Origin: Akkermansia biwaensis
GTDB taxonomy: Bacteria; Verrucomicrobiota; Verrucomicrobiia; Verrucomicrobiales; Akkermansiaceae
Assembly (NCBI RefSeq): GCF_026072915.1
Contig: NZ_AP025943.1
Location: 1,240,001-1,304,000, forward strand
DNA: 64,000 nt
Direction: 5' to 3'
Position 1 is the first letter of the stretch; each line of letters begins with the position of its first letter. The notes under the pieces are model-generated. The model worked only from the letters and a program-made list of their open reading frames with translations. It did not search any database and was not told where the DNA came from. Shown here in pieces: positions 49,595 through 59,360 of the stretch. Position numbers and translations under genes: made by a program.

Positions 49595-50224
49595 GCTGCC
49601 TGAATGGAATGTGCAGGGTACCGCCGGGGATGTACATAAGAGGTGTTTTCCTCCATTTTTTCCTGCTGCCGGAAATGTCTTTACACCGGAAAGCCCGTTT
49701 CTGCGATACGCCGTGCAATGGTAACGGCATGCTACCACATCCGGAAGAAAAATGCATGCGATTTCACAGGAAAAATGAGGGAATTGCCCGCCTCCGCAGA
49801 TAAAATGGAGAGGTCTGGAAAAACACCGCCGGAATTGCCTGCTTTTACCGGCATCCAGCAGACTGTTCCGGAATACTTCATGTTTGACGGGCAGCGGAAT
49901 GGCCGTAATCACCCACTAACCGGCGGCATTTTTTTATCAAGCAGTACTTATTAATTTATTTTAACAAGGTAATTATCTACCTGCGCCATGAACCGTATAT
50001 CTCGCCTGTTCATGTATGTTTTTTGGCGGCACTTCCGGGATTCCGACTCCTGGTGACGGATATGTGTCTGCGTGTGTCGCCTATGGCGGCGGATCGAACC
50101 CCTTGTATTTCCGATATGCGGAACAGACGTCGCCGTGCTGACGGGAGCGATTCATGGTGGCCCCTGTTTTTTCAGGGCCGGATACCGTTCCTGATAAATC
50201 CGCCGTCCCCGCATTTCGCGGATT
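49595..50224. other. 630-bp gap between chromate transporter and DUF6582-like genes
   Basis: The right half contains a dyad AAATCCGC (50196-50203) / GCGGATTT (50218-50225) at the stop of the leftward small gene, and GGCCCCTG-T6-CAGGGCC (about 50159-50178). The left half is the upstream region of the leftward chromate transporter genes. Open frames in it (for example 50023-50265 plus) are not convincing. An AT-rich stretch lies near 49940-49980. Confidence 0.45.
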
Positions 50225-50485
50225 TCAACGGCGGCCTTTTTCCAGTTCGTCCCTGCGCGCCATGATCTTTTCCATGACGGCCTTCCGGTCGCGTTCCGGG
50301 ATTTCCACCGGATTGCCGCGGTAGTCGCTCGTCATGGCGGCCAGGGCGCCGCCTACATGGTGGGCGTCAAAAATCGGGAGCTTCCAGGTGGAAGGTTTTT
50401 CCGGATCAGGCACGTAGGCGAATTCGGAAGCGGGGTATTCCTTGCCGTCCACTTCCTTTGTCTTGGGCTGGTGGTCCTGTTGCAT
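50225..50485 (-). CDS. Small conserved hypothetical protein (DUF6582-like)
   Basis: 86 residues. The sequence YPASEFAYVPDPEKPSTWKLPIFDAHHVGGALAAM, in parts YPASEFAYVPDPEKPSTWKL and FDAHHVGGALAAM, resembles a small domain also found in phage-associated and environmental proteins where S-F-A-Y-V-P precedes S-TWKL. The ending IPERDRKAVMEKIMARRDELEKGRR is helical and basic. No transmembrane segment or signal peptide. It may have a role in nucleic-acid or capsid-associated contexts, but nothing here fixes a function. It is divergent from the thioesterase gene, with 239 bp between starts. Confidence 0.65.
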   Translation of the reverse strand: MQQDHQPKTKEVDGKEYPASEFAYVPDPEKPSTWKLPIFDAHHVGGALAAMTSDYRGNPVEIPERDRKAVMEKIMARRDELEKGRR

Positions 50486-50724
50486 GAGGGTGAGACAAGT
50501 TCCGGAAGAAGATCATTGCAGGAAAAAGCCCGATAAGACGCAATACTTCACGCGGCAAACCAATACGGTCACATTTCCCATAGCGGCCAAAAGGACTGTG
50601 AATACCGGACGAACCTATTCCACGAAAACGATCTTTTGCGGGGGAAAGCCCGCTTTCTCTTTTTCTCTTTACACCCGGAGGGAAATATACGAGCATTTTT
50701 CTGTTAATTATAATAATTCCTAAA

Positions 50725-51195
50725 ATGAAAGACACCATATACGAGGAGAACAGACTCCCGGAAGGGCGCATGCCCGCCCTGCGCGTGGAACCCATGCCGG
50801 CGGATACCAACCAGCACGGCGATGTGTTTGGAGGCTGGGTGATGAGCCAGGTGGACCTTGCGGGCGCCAGCACGGCCATGCGTTATGCGCTGAGCCGCTA
50901 TATCGTGACGCGTGCCGTCAGCAGCCTGACTTTTGAAGCCCCCGTGATGGTGGGGGATGTGGTCTCCTTTTACACGGACATCATCAGGGTGGGGCGTACG
51001 TCCCTGACGGTGAAGGTGGTGGTGTATGCGGAGCGTCTGACCAAGCTGTGCAACAACGTGGCCAAGATCACGGAAGCCGAACTCGTTTACGTGGCCCTGG
51101 GGCCGGACAAGAAGCCGATTGACCTGGAAGAGTCGCGCGCGCAGTTTGCCCAGTGCTGTTCCCTTGAAACGGGTGGCGAGGTTTCCTGTTCCTGA
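50725..51195 (+). CDS. Acyl-CoA thioesterase (hotdog fold, YciA-like)
   Basis: 156 residues. The segment NQHGDVFGGWVMSQVDLAGASTAM with the catalytic-region Asp and the following TRAVSSLTFEAPVMVGDVVSFYTDI are typical YciA-type hotdog thioesterase motifs. It hydrolyses acyl-CoA to free acid and CoA; substrate length cannot be deduced. The length is normal for the family. It is convergent with the MFS gene, with a 24-bp gap. The start is ATG 50725. Confidence 0.92.
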   Translation: MKDTIYEENRLPEGRMPALRVEPMPADTNQHGDVFGGWVMSQVDLAGASTAMRYALSRYIVTRAVSSLTFEAPVMVGDVVSFYTDIIRVGRTSLTVKVVVYAERLTKLCNNVAKITEAELVYVALGPDKKPIDLEESRAQFAQCCSLETGGEVSCS

Positions 51196-51219
51196 ACGGG
51201 AGGGAAGCTCCGCGCGATG

Positions 51220-52629
51220 TCACGCGGTTTTCCGCTTTTTGCGGGTTTTCCCCTTGTCCTTGTCCACCAGGGCGAAGATGAAGGAACTTGCCGCCGCAAT
51301 CGTTCCGATGGTGACGAAGGTGGCGTGAAAGGCCGATTCCACGGCAGGCCCGGAGGTGGCGGCATGGCCGCCGAAACAGTCCAGCAGCAAGGAGGCCGTC
51401 GCGATACTGACGGCAATGGACAACTGCATGATCATGGAAAGCAGGGAATTCCCGCTGCTGGCATCCGCGTTCGGCAGGTCGATCAGCGTCAGGGTATTCA
51501 TGCAGGTGAACTGGATGGAGTTGGCCGCTCCCAGCAGGGCTAGCATGGACAGAAGAGTGAATTCATGGGTGCCGGGGCCGATGAAGTAAAAGGCCGCCAG
51601 CAGGGTCCCGATCGTGAACGTATTGATGACCATGATGTTCCGGTAGCCGAATTTTCCGAGCAGCCGCGGCGCCACCGTCTTTGCCAGAAGGTTGCTCACG
51701 GCCAGCGGAATCAGGGACATGCCGGATTTAAGGGCGGAATACCCTAGCACCACCTGGAAGAAAAGGGGAACCAGGTAAGGCAGGCAGCTCCCGCCCAGGC
51801 GGCAGACGATGTTTCCGGCTATGCCGATGGCAAAGTTCCGGATGCGGAACAGGGAGGGGCTGAAAAGCGGCGTTTCCGACCGGAACGCCAGCGCCCAGTA
51901 TACGGTCTGGAAAAGAATCCCTGCCGTCAGGAGAATCCCCATCCGGGTTTTGTCCGGGGACCCTCCTTCCGTGGAAAGGCTCATCGTGATCAGCAGGGCG
52001 GAAGCGGAGAAGAACAGAAACCCCGGCCAGTCGAACTTCTGTTCCTTGACGGCCTTCAGGTCCGGCATCAGCTTCCGCGTGGCCCACAGGCCCGCCAGTC
52101 CCACGGGAATGTTGATCAGGAATATCCAGTGCCAGGAGATGTACTGCACGATGATGCCGCCCAGCACGGGACCGAGCAGGGGCCCCAGCAGAGCCGGAAT
52201 GGTCACGATGTTCAGCACGTTGACGAACATGGAGCGCGGGTAGGAGCGCAGGATGACCAGCCGCCCCACAGGCATCAGGAACGCCCCGCCGATGCCCTGG
52301 ACGACACGGCAGGCCGTCATCATGGCGACGGAGGTGGAAAGGGCGCAGAGCAGGGAGCCGAACGTGAACAGGGAGATGGCGAACAGGAAGGTGTGGCGCG
52401 ACCCCAATTTGTCGGAGACCCATCCGGAGGCCGGTATCAGCACGCACACCGTCAGCATGTAGGCGGTGACCAGGGAGTGGAGCTGCAGCGGATGGGTGTG
52501 GAAGCTGCGCGCAATCGTAGGAATGGCCGTATTCAGGATGGTGGCGTCCAGCATCTGCATGAAGAACGCCGATGCCACCAGAAAAGGCAGGTAGCGCAGG
52601 GACCGGGAGGATGTCGGCAGTTTTTCCAT
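51220..52629 (-). CDS. MFS drug exporter, DHA2 family (EmrB/QacA-type)
   Basis: 469 residues with about 13-14 hydrophobic helices. Motif A appears as GWVSDKLGSRH and motif C as GPLLGPVLGGII, marks of drug:H+ antiporters; the N-terminal region MLDATILNTAIPTIA has the conserved Asp of this group. DHA2 members export cationic dyes, biocides or metabolites, and the native substrate is unknown. The C-terminus is basic (DKGKTRKKRKTA). It is not next to a membrane fusion or regulator gene. Length and layout match the MdtD-like subgroup. Confidence 0.9.
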   Translation of the reverse strand: MEKLPTSSRSLRYLPFLVASAFFMQMLDATILNTAIPTIARSFHTHPLQLHSLVTAYMLTVCVLIPASGWVSDKLGSRHTFLFAISLFTFGSLLCALSTSVAMMTACRVVQGIGGAFLMPVGRLVILRSYPRSMFVNVLNIVTIPALLGPLLGPVLGGIIVQYISWHWIFLINIPVGLAGLWATRKLMPDLKAVKEQKFDWPGFLFFSASALLITMSLSTEGGSPDKTRMGILLTAGILFQTVYWALAFRSETPLFSPSLFRIRNFAIGIAGNIVCRLGGSCLPYLVPLFFQVVLGYSALKSGMSLIPLAVSNLLAKTVAPRLLGKFGYRNIMVINTFTIGTLLAAFYFIGPGTHEFTLLSMLALLGAANSIQFTCMNTLTLIDLPNADASSGNSLLSMIMQLSIAVSIATASLLLDCFGGHAATSGPAVESAFHATFVTIGTIAAASSFIFALVDKDKGKTRKKRKTA

Positions 52630-52791
52630 GAATGCTGGCCGCCAGTATCCGGCGTCTCCCCGGCGGGGGCAAGGCCGATGTCTGTCCGGCTTTTTCGGAA
52701 CACTTTCTTGCCATCCCCGGGTTAGGCGGTGTTCATGTCTCCCCAGAACGCCGGCACCCTTGTCTCATGGGCCGGGGAATGGAACCCTGGT

Positions 52792-53682
52792 TCAGGTTTC
52801 CGGAACGAGCATGATGGATTTTGTTTCGGCGCCGCTCGTTATTCCCTTCACGGTCAGCGTGCATTTCCCTGGCGGCAGGGTGATGCCGCCGGGAGAGTAT
52901 TTGGCAAATTTGGTCCAGCCGCCCGTTCCCGGAAAGGTGAATTCCTCCAGGTTGCCGTTTACGGAATAACCTATCTTGAGAAGGGTGGAGGCAGGCGCGG
53001 CTATGGCGTAATCCGTCGTTACCGTGTACGTGCCTCCCTTTTTCGTCTCAATGTCCCAGCTGACGGAACTGAAGTGAGACAAAACATTGAATTTTCCGAG
53101 GTCCTTGGCCTGTGCGTGGGAAATGAAGCAGTTCTCCGGAGTGAGGATGATTTTTCCTCCCGCCGTCGGCTGCACCACCGGAAAAATGTCTGTCGGAATC
53201 AGGCGGATGTAGCGGACATAGATGCCGTCCCTTCCTTTTTTCCTGATGGTAAAGGTTTGTTTCCCCTTGGTGAGTTTCATGCTCCCCGGATGGTAAATGC
53301 TTGCGTCATTGATGCCTCCGCCGTTGGTCGGTACTTTCCACACGAAGGAGGGGGCGGAACCGGATTGCAGTTCATATTGTGCGGAAGCGCTTGCCGTCCA
53401 AGGAAAAACGTACCAGATTTCAAGAATGTATTCCCCGTCGTTGGGGACATTGATTTTCCAACTGGCGCCGGAATCCTTTTTGGCCATGCCGGCAATGAAT
53501 TTATTGGAGTGTATTCTTTCCAGCTTGCTGTCGACCAGTTCCGCGTTTTCCGCCTTCATCAAAATGGCTTTGCCCTGAATGGCTCCGCTACTGGCCGTCT
53601 TGATCAGTCCTTCCGCCGGGAATTTGGCCTGGGCACCCAGGCAGAGAAAAAGGGATGAGGTTAGAATAAAAAACAGTTTCAT
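52792..53682 (-). CDS. Secreted protein with two CBM6-like beta-sandwich domains
   Basis: 296 residues with a signal peptide (MKLFFILTSSLFLCLGAQAK). Two repeated beta-rich units are apparent: residues about 35-160 (ASWKINVPNDGEYILEIWYVF, in parts ASWKINVPNDGEYIL and EIWYVF; YVRYIRLIPTD) and about 170-295 (WDIETKKGGTYTVTTDYAI and KSIMLVPE). Each ends near a 'R-L-I-P' or 'M-L-V-P' strand, like CBM6/35 modules. Such domains bind carbohydrates, but no catalytic domain is present. It lies between the MFS exporter and the D-lactate dehydrogenase on the same strand. Function inferred only as possible glycan binding. Confidence 0.6.
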   Translation of the reverse strand: MKLFFILTSSLFLCLGAQAKFPAEGLIKTASSGAIQGKAILMKAENAELVDSKLERIHSNKFIAGMAKKDSGASWKINVPNDGEYILEIWYVFPWTASASAQYELQSGSAPSFVWKVPTNGGGINDASIYHPGSMKLTKGKQTFTIRKKGRDGIYVRYIRLIPTDIFPVVQPTAGGKIILTPENCFISHAQAKDLGKFNVLSHFSSVSWDIETKKGGTYTVTTDYAIAAPASTLLKIGYSVNGNLEEFTFPGTGGWTKFAKYSPGGITLPPGKCTLTVKGITSGAETKSIMLVPET

Positions 53683-53836
53683 CGTATAGAGGGGAGTATC
53701 CCTTTTCTCCTTTAAATACCATTAGTTGTCAATGGGAAATAGTCCATGCCTAACGTAAATCGTAAAATTCCCCCGTGAGGAAGAGCCGGAAACGCGCAAA
53801 CGGACGGAAAACATTCAGCCAGGGAAGCATTTTATG

Positions 53837-54856
53837 CTACTGGCCGAGAACTACCTGATTTTCCAGCGTTTTCCCTTCCACAAATTCCCGGATGTTATGG
53901 AGGGTGACTTCCGCAATGTTGTGCAGGGCTTCCTTTGTGAAAAAACCCTGGTGGGAGGTCAGGATGACGTTGTTGAAGGAGAGCAGGCGGGCAAGGGTGT
54001 CGTCGTCAATGATCTTGTCGGATTTATCCTCGTAAAAATATTCCCCTTCCTCCTCATACACGTCCAGCCCGGCGGATCCCACCTTTTTGGATTTCAGGCC
54101 GTCTATGAGCATATCCGTGTGGATCAGCTTGCCGCGCCCCGTATTGATGATCATGACGCCGTCCTTCATTTTCCCGATGGAGTCGGCATTGATCAGGTAT
54201 TCCGTCTCCGGCGTGAGCGGACAGTGCAGGGAGATGATGTCCGACCGCGCGTACAGGTCGTCCAGCGTGGTGTAGGTGATGCCGTTTTCCTCGGCAAAGC
54301 GTTTGTCCGGGTACGGATCATAAGCCAGAATATTCATGCCGAATCCCTTGAGGATGCGGATAAGTATTTTGGCGATCTGGCCCGTGCCGATGATGCCCGC
54401 CGTCTTTCCGTGCATGTCGAATCCCATCAGGCCGTGCAGGGAAAAGTTCCCGTCTCTCGTGCGCCAGTAGGCGCGGTGGATCTTGCGGTTCAGAGCCAGC
54501 ATCAGGGCCACGGCGTGTTCCGCCACGGCGTAAGGCGAGTACCGCGGCACGCGCACGACGGGCAGTCCGTAGCGCTCCGCCGCTTCCAGGTCCACGTTGT
54601 TGAACCCGGCGCAGCGCAGGGCCAGCAGCCGGACGCCGTTTTCCTTCAATGCACGGATGACTTCCTCTCCCGCCGTGTCGTTCACGAAGATGCAGGCCAC
54701 ATCCATCCCGCTGGTGAGCGGCACGCTGTCCGTATTCAGATGCCCCTTGAAATAACGGATATCGTAATGGTATTCGCGTTCGTTGATCGGGTTGAAGGAG
54801 CCCCGGTCATAGGACTTGGCGTCGAAGAATGCTATGCGGCAGGGATGGTCGGTCAT
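53837..54856 (-). CDS. D-lactate dehydrogenase-type 2-hydroxyacid dehydrogenase
   Basis: 339 residues. The nucleotide fold has GIIGTGQIAKIL; the catalytic Arg lies in ALRCAGFNNVD, the Glu near the YEEEGEYF region and the His in TSHQGFF. This pattern and the length match fermentative D-lactate dehydrogenase (Ldh1/LdhA type), which reduces pyruvate to D-lactate. It lies 12 bp downstream of gpmA on the same strand, so co-transcription with a glycolytic enzyme is likely. Close 2-hydroxyacid dehydrogenases have other substrates, so the exact enzyme is not certain. Confidence 0.88.
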   Translation of the reverse strand: MTDHPCRIAFFDAKSYDRGSFNPINEREYHYDIRYFKGHLNTDSVPLTSGMDVACIFVNDTAGEEVIRALKENGVRLLALRCAGFNNVDLEAAERYGLPVVRVPRYSPYAVAEHAVALMLALNRKIHRAYWRTRDGNFSLHGLMGFDMHGKTAGIIGTGQIAKILIRILKGFGMNILAYDPYPDKRFAEENGITYTTLDDLYARSDIISLHCPLTPETEYLINADSIGKMKDGVMIINTGRGKLIHTDMLIDGLKSKKVGSAGLDVYEEEGEYFYEDKSDKIIDDDTLARLLSFNNVILTSHQGFFTKEALHNIAEVTLHNIREFVEGKTLENQVVLGQ

Positions 54857-54868
54857 GTCGGGAATGGG

Positions 54869-55633
54869 TTAGGTGGCGGGGGTATTTCCGGACGCCTGCC
54901 CTTGGCTGGCGACGGCTTCCATGCGTCTGCGGACTTCATCCGGATCTCCCAGGAAATAGTCTTTCTGCAGGTTCAGCGAGTCGTCAAATTCGAATACGTA
55001 CGGAATGGCTGTGGGCAGGTTCAGGGAAAGGAGCTTTTCGTCGGGAATATGCTTCAGGTACTTGATGATGCCGCGCAGCGTATTGCCGTGGGCTACGACG
55101 AGGATGTTGTCCCATGTTTTCAGGGAAGCCAGAATGGTCCCTTCCCAATAGGGCATCAGGCGCTCAATGGTGGATTTCAGGGATTCCGTGCGCGGCAGTT
55201 CGTCGTCCGGCACTTCCCTGTAGCGCGGGTCCCAGCGGGGGTTGTTCATGTCGTCTTCCGCCACGGGAGGGGGTGCTACGTCATAACTGCGGCGCCAGAC
55301 CAGGACTTGTTCGTCGCCGTATTTTTTAGCCGTTTCACTTTTGTTCAGGCCCTGGAGCATGCCGTAATGCTTTTCATTCAGCCGCCAGCTTTTGGCAACC
55401 GGCAGCCAGTCCTGGTCCAGGCGGTCCAGAACGCAGTTCAGCGTCTTGACGGCGCGCTTGAGGTAGGACGTATAGGCCTGGTCAAAAGCCATTCCCTTGT
55501 CTTTCAGCAGGTCGCCCGCATAGTACGCTTCCTGCACCCCTTTTTCCGTCAGGTCCACATCCGTCCATCCGGTGAATCTGTTTTCCCGGTTCCAGGTGCT
55601 TTCCCCATGGCGCAGCAGAACAATTGTTTTCAT
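54869..55633 (-). CDS. gpmA: 2,3-bisphosphoglycerate-dependent phosphoglycerate mutase
   Basis: The ATG at 55633 ([15 protein letters not shown]) gives 254 residues; the very long in-frame upstream extension is an antisense shadow. The catalytic His9 lies in LLRHGES, and [27 protein letters not shown]-like SYLKRA and [10 protein letters not shown] with the second active-site His are all present. It interconverts 3- and 2-phosphoglycerate in glycolysis and gluconeogenesis. D-lactate dehydrogenase follows 12 bp downstream. Confidence 0.97.
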   Translation of the reverse strand: MKTIVLLRHGESTWNRENRFTGWTDVDLTEKGVQEAYYAGDLLKDKGMAFDQAYTSYLKRAVKTLNCVLDRLDQDWLPVAKSWRLNEKHYGMLQGLNKSETAKKYGDEQVLVWRRSYDVAPPPVAEDDMNNPRWDPRYREVPDDELPRTESLKSTIERLMPYWEGTILASLKTWDNILVVAHGNTLRGIIKYLKHIPDEKLLSLNLPTAIPYVFEFDDSLNLQKDYFLGDPDEVRRRMEAVASQGQASGNTPAT

Positions 55634-55774
55634 CTCGGTTAGTTTAGACAAACTTTTCCCTGTTATTGTGCAAAAAACGGGATGTATGACATTATTCGGG
55701 AACTTGTCCGCGCCGGCAGTGCGGAAAGGGAAAATGTGATTGGCAAGCGTCTTCAAAAAGGGTAACAGTTCGGG

Positions 55775-57703
55775 ATGATGAAGCAACATGGCTGCATGGG
55801 GGCCGTCGCCCTGATAGCCGGCATGGCCGCCCTGGCATGGGCCGGGCCGGAAGCCGTCCTGAATGTGGAAAAGCCCGCTCCTTCCCGGGGAACTCCCGCC
55901 GTTTTCAAGTTCGGCGGAGAGGACAACCAGGAATTCATGCTGAACGGCAAACCGTTCCAGATACGCGGTGCGGAAATGCATCCCCAGCGGATTCCCAGGG
56001 AATACTGGAGGCACCGCATCCGGACCGCCAGGGCCATGGGGCTGAACACAATCGCCTTTTACGTTTTCTGGAATGACCACGAACAGCCGGACGGCAGCTT
56101 TGATTTCAAGACCGGCAACCGGGATTTGGCCGCGTTTCTCAAACTTTGCCAGGAGGAAGGCATGTGGGTGCTTTTCCGCCCGGGGCCGTACGTTTGTGGG
56201 GAATGGGACCTGGGAGGGCTGCCTCATTACCTGCTGAAAGACCCCAAGGCCAAACTGAGGACAACGGAAGACGCCAAATTCATGAAGGCCCAGGCCCGTT
56301 ATCTGGAAGCTGTGGCCAGAGTGGCGGAGCCGTTTCTGGCCAAAAATGGCGGCCCCATCCTGATGACCCAGCTGGAGAACGAATACGGCAGCTACCAGCG
56401 CAAGGACCCCAAGTACATGGAATGGCTGAAAACGTTCTGGACGCGGAAGGGATTCGGGCCGTTTTACACGTCCGACGGCGCCGGGGAACATTACTTGAAG
56501 GGAGTCACACTTCCCGGCGTGGCCGTGGGGCTGGACCCCGGATTGAACGACGGGCATTGGAAGATTGCCAACAAGTGCAATCCGGGCGTCCCTGTCTTCT
56601 CCTCGGAAACGTATCCTGGCTGGCTGAGGCACTGGGGGGAAGGCAACTGGAATCCGACTCCCGAAATTGTCGACCACGTGCGCTGGTTCATGGACAAGGG
56701 GCGTTCTTTCAGCCTCTTCGTTTTTCACGGGGGCACCAATTTCGGCTTCACGGCGGGAGCCAATAACGGGGGGCCGGGGCAATACCAGCCGGACCTCACC
56801 AGCTACGACTACGGCTCCCCTGTGGATGAACACGGCCGCATGAACGAATATTATACCCGGATGAGGGAGATCATTCTGGCCAAACTGCCTGCGGAGGCGG
56901 CCGTTCCGGAACCTCCCGCGGACATTCCTTCCATGGAAATACCGGAATTTACTCCGGAAGTGCATGCCGGATTATGGGAGAACCTGCCCAGGCCGTTCCG
57001 TTCCAAATTCCCGCAGCCGCCCTACTTTGAACAATGGAACCAGAACCAGGGCATGGCCATTTACATCACCGCCGTTCCGGCGGGGCCTTCCGAAACGCTG
57101 GAACTGTCCAGTGCCAGCGATTACGCGCAGGTGTACCTGAACGGAGAACTCATCGGCACGCTGGACCGCCGCCTGGGGCAGAAAAGCCTGGTTCTGCCGG
57201 AGCGCAAAAAACCGGGGACGCTGGAAATCCTGGTGGAAGCCATGGGCCATATCAATTTCCACATCAGCATGGAGAGCGACCGCAAGGGATTGCACGGCGC
57301 CGTGAAGCTGGGACCGCGCGAATTGAAGGGATGGACGGTCAGGGCGCTGCCGCTGACAGCCGCTTCCATCACTCAGGCTCCCAAAGGGAAGGGATCGTCC
57401 AAGAATCGGGCAGGAGCCCATTTCCGGGCCGTTCTGAACATTGAGGACCCTCACGACACGTTCCTGGACATGTCACGCTATACCAAGGGATACGTTTGGG
57501 TCAACGGCATCAACGTGGGACGGTACTGGAACGTGGGACCGCAGTTGAGGCTGTATGTGCCCGCGCCTTTCCTGAAAAAAGGGGAGAACGTGATCGACAT
57601 CCTTGACCTTCACGAAACGGAGCCCAGGCCCGTCCGCGGCATGACGGAGCGCAACAAGGAACCGGGCAAGGTCAATACGAAGAACCTGGATAACCAGTGG
57701 TAA
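55775..57703 (+). CDS. Secreted GH35 beta-galactosidase
   Basis: 642 residues with a signal peptide ([23 protein letters not shown]). The catalytic TIM barrel contains [21 protein letters not shown], the acid/base Glu203 in QLENEYG and the nucleophile Glu278 in SSETYPGW, defining GH35. C-terminal beta domains (about 400-640) have [20 protein letters not shown], in parts [12 protein letters not shown] and ELIGTLDR, and [17 protein letters not shown]35 enzymes remove terminal beta-galactose, and A. muciniphila is known to use GH35 enzymes in mucin breakdown; this fits but is inferred. It is divergent from gpmA and convergent with the phosphatase gene. Confidence 0.94.
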   Translation: MMKQHGCMGAVALIAGMAALAWAGPEAVLNVEKPAPSRGTPAVFKFGGEDNQEFMLNGKPFQIRGAEMHPQRIPREYWRHRIRTARAMGLNTIAFYVFWNDHEQPDGSFDFKTGNRDLAAFLKLCQEEGMWVLFRPGPYVCGEWDLGGLPHYLLKDPKAKLRTTEDAKFMKAQARYLEAVARVAEPFLAKNGGPILMTQLENEYGSYQRKDPKYMEWLKTFWTRKGFGPFYTSDGAGEHYLKGVTLPGVAVGLDPGLNDGHWKIANKCNPGVPVFSSETYPGWLRHWGEGNWNPTPEIVDHVRWFMDKGRSFSLFVFHGGTNFGFTAGANNGGPGQYQPDLTSYDYGSPVDEHGRMNEYYTRMREIILAKLPAEAAVPEPPADIPSMEIPEFTPEVHAGLWENLPRPFRSKFPQPPYFEQWNQNQGMAIYITAVPAGPSETLELSSASDYAQVYLNGELIGTLDRRLGQKSLVLPERKKPGTLEILVEAMGHINFHISMESDRKGLHGAVKLGPRELKGWTVRALPLTAASITQAPKGKGSSKNRAGAHFRAVLNIEDPHDTFLDMSRYTKGYVWVNGINVGRYWNVGPQLRLYVPAPFLKKGENVIDILDLHETEPRPVRGMTERNKEPGKVNTKNLDNQW

Positions 57704-57728
57704 GGGCGGATGATGGCCGTCTTTTTCC

Positions 57729-57772
57729 CGGCAGGGAAGAATCCGGAGTTCTTCCGGCGTTGTTTCTGCCGT
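57729..57772. terminator. Nested hairpin between convergent genes
   Basis: Inner stem GGAAGAA (57735-57741) / TTCTTCC (57749-57755) within an outer CGGCAG/CTGCCG pairing, between the rightward GH35 gene and the leftward phosphatase gene. There is no uninterrupted T-run, so function as a bidirectional terminator is uncertain. Confidence 0.4.
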
Positions 57773-58350
57773 CAGGACGCCTGCGCCGCCTTCCGTTTGC
57801 GAAAGGCGGACTTGAACTCCTCCCAGTCCGTAGTTCTCAGCAGTTCGGAAAGGTTGGAATAATAGGACTTGTGGTGTCCGAACCGTTCGTCCTTCAATTC
57901 TTCCTCGGCTTTTTCCGGGCTCCAGCCCTGTATGACGATGCGGTAAGCCGCGCAGACAATGCCTGTGCGGTCGGAACCGTGCCAGCAGTGCACCAGGATG
58001 GGTTTGGGAGCTTTATCAATCAGTAGCAGGCACTCCATCAAATCCTGGGCGGTTACCTTTCCGGCGGCCAGCCTGATGCGGTAAAGGTTCAGGGAAGTTC
58101 CCTGCGCCTCATTGTCGTCACGGTGGTATTCCCGCAGGTTCAGCACGGATTTGATGCCCTGTTTTTCCAGGGCTTTAAAACCATCGTCGTCCGGCTGGGC
58201 GGAACGGTATAATTCCCGGCTGAGCTTGTAGCAGTTATTAACGTTTTTCACAGACACGGGTACGGCAGCTGCTATTTTTGCATCCGCATGAATGGGCGGC
58301 ATGCAGCCTGCCATCAGAAAAAGCATCAACAGAACGGGCTTAAGAGGCAT
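57772..58350 (-). CDS. Exported dual-specificity/tyrosine phosphatase-like protein
   Basis: The ATG at 58350 (MPLKPVLLMLFLMAGC) gives 192 residues with an export signal that ends at MAGC, a possible lipobox (Cys16). The active-site loop HCWHGSDRTG contains Cys122 and Arg128 (HCx5R), and an acidic loop precedes it. The rest resembles DSP/PTP-like enzymes of the tensin/inositol-phosphatase group (KALEKQGIKSVLNLREYH). Substrates in the periplasm could be phosphoesters such as inositol phosphates; this is unproven. It begins 7 bp after the nitroreductase stop, so the two genes form one unit. Confidence 0.85.
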   Translation of the reverse strand: MPLKPVLLMLFLMAGCMPPIHADAKIAAAVPVSVKNVNNCYKLSRELYRSAQPDDDGFKALEKQGIKSVLNLREYHRDDNEAQGTSLNLYRIRLAAGKVTAQDLMECLLLIDKAPKPILVHCWHGSDRTGIVCAAYRIVIQGWSPEKAEEELKDERFGHHKSYYSNLSELLRTTDWEEFKSAFRKRKAAQAS

Positions 58351-58357
58351 GGCGGCA

Positions 58358-59011
58358 TCAGGGAATGGCAGGATAACCCACGCTCTGGGCATACAGAACC
58401 TTCTTGAACATATTGAGCTTCAGCCGTTCATGAAGATTTTCCTCATTCAGCATGGCGCGGAAGACAGTGCCAAGCCCGGCGGAAGCGCAGAAGAGATAAA
58501 CGTTCTGGCCGACAAAACCGACATCCGCGCAGGCCGTCGTCAATTTTCTTTTTGCGTCAAAATCGCCGGGCTGTTTGGACTGGTCCACTACATACACCAG
58601 ATTAAGGGGAGCCTGGGCTACGAATTCCTGCGTACCTGTTGAAGCCCTCAGGTCCCCCTGCATCACTTTCTTCAATTTATGCGTTTCCGGCTCGTAAAGG
58701 TAGGCTGCGTCCGGAAGAACCGCGTAAATTTCTATTTCATTGGAGTTCCGGGATGACGGCGCGGTCCGGTAATCCGCGTCCTCGCGGTTGACGCCCTGGG
58801 CGGCCCAAAGCAGGGAGGAGAGCACCTCAAGAGGAATGGGCCGGTCCGCGAAGGTCCGGATGGACCGGCGTTCCTGCAGGGCCTCCATGAGGGGCTTGCC
58901 GCCCTTCCTGTCCGGCTCCGGCAGGATAATGTCGTTGCAAAGGGCGTTTCCGGAGGAAAGCCATGCGGAAACGAGAAACAGACCGGGAAAATGGATGCGG
59001 GGGAGGTTCAT
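58358..59011 (-). CDS. Exported nitroreductase-family (SagB-type) FMN protein
   Basis: 217 residues with an N-terminal signal (MNLPRIHFPGLFLVSAWLSSGNA) unusual for this family, which is generally cytoplasmic. The core has ERRSIRTFADRPIPLEVLSSLLWAAQGVN (parts: RRSIRTFADRPI and LSSLLWAAQG), APSSRNSNEIEIYA, and a C-terminal CADVGFVGQNVYLFCASAGLGT segment, in parts CADVGFVGQN and YLFCASAGLGT, typical of nitroreductase/SagB-like FMN enzymes. It is encoded just upstream of the exported phosphatase. The export signal is the oddity; a periplasmic flavin oxidoreductase would need FMN outside the cytoplasm or folding before export. Confidence 0.85.
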   Translation of the reverse strand: MNLPRIHFPGLFLVSAWLSSGNALCNDIILPEPDRKGGKPLMEALQERRSIRTFADRPIPLEVLSSLLWAAQGVNREDADYRTAPSSRNSNEIEIYAVLPDAAYLYEPETHKLKKVMQGDLRASTGTQEFVAQAPLNLVYVVDQSKQPGDFDAKRKLTTACADVGFVGQNVYLFCASAGLGTVFRAMLNEENLHERLKLNMFKKVLYAQSVGYPAIP

Positions 59012-59360
59012 GCGGGATAAACAGTAGTAAAGTCTCTTGAACAGAATATATGTTGGATGTTTCCCTGACTTTTTGGGAAGAGGGGGGGAGCCGTTATCCT
59101 AGAAAATAAATAGGGTTGTGCAAGAAAAAAGAAATGATCCTGTTTTTCTGCGGATGTCTTGCCGGAAAGGGCGCCGCGACTTTCTGTTTTCCCAGCTTCA
59201 GGCGCGGGAAGGAAGGCAAATGGAAACTTATCTCTGTAAACAGGTTGTTTCAGATTGACCTTGAAATAATATTGCGCTTTTATGTCAAACGGAACCGGGT
59301 GCTGCGGCTCCTTCCAAATTGTTAATTTACCTGAATTGCTTTAATTTCTTAAACTGCCTT
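59012..59360. other. 349-bp gap before the transglutaminase-like gene
   Basis: AT-rich toward the right. A 69-codon plus-strand frame (59116-59325) is probably not a gene: it lacks a convincing start and family. A promoter for the downstream gene is expected in 59250-59340, but no consensus pair stood out. Confidence 0.4.

Noticed and set aside
50023-50265. 80-codon plus-strand frame in the gap before the small DUF6582-like gene
   Set aside because: No family resemblance, biased composition and antisense overlap with a more plausible gene end.
53834-55642. 602-codon plus-strand frame across the D-lactate dehydrogenase and gpmA genes
   Set aside because: Opposite two well-identified genes, so a shadow frame.
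55634-56965. 444-codon N-terminal extension of gpmA in its open frame
   Set aside because: Lies antisense to the GH35 gene; the real gpmA start is the ATG at 55633 before [12 protein letters not shown].
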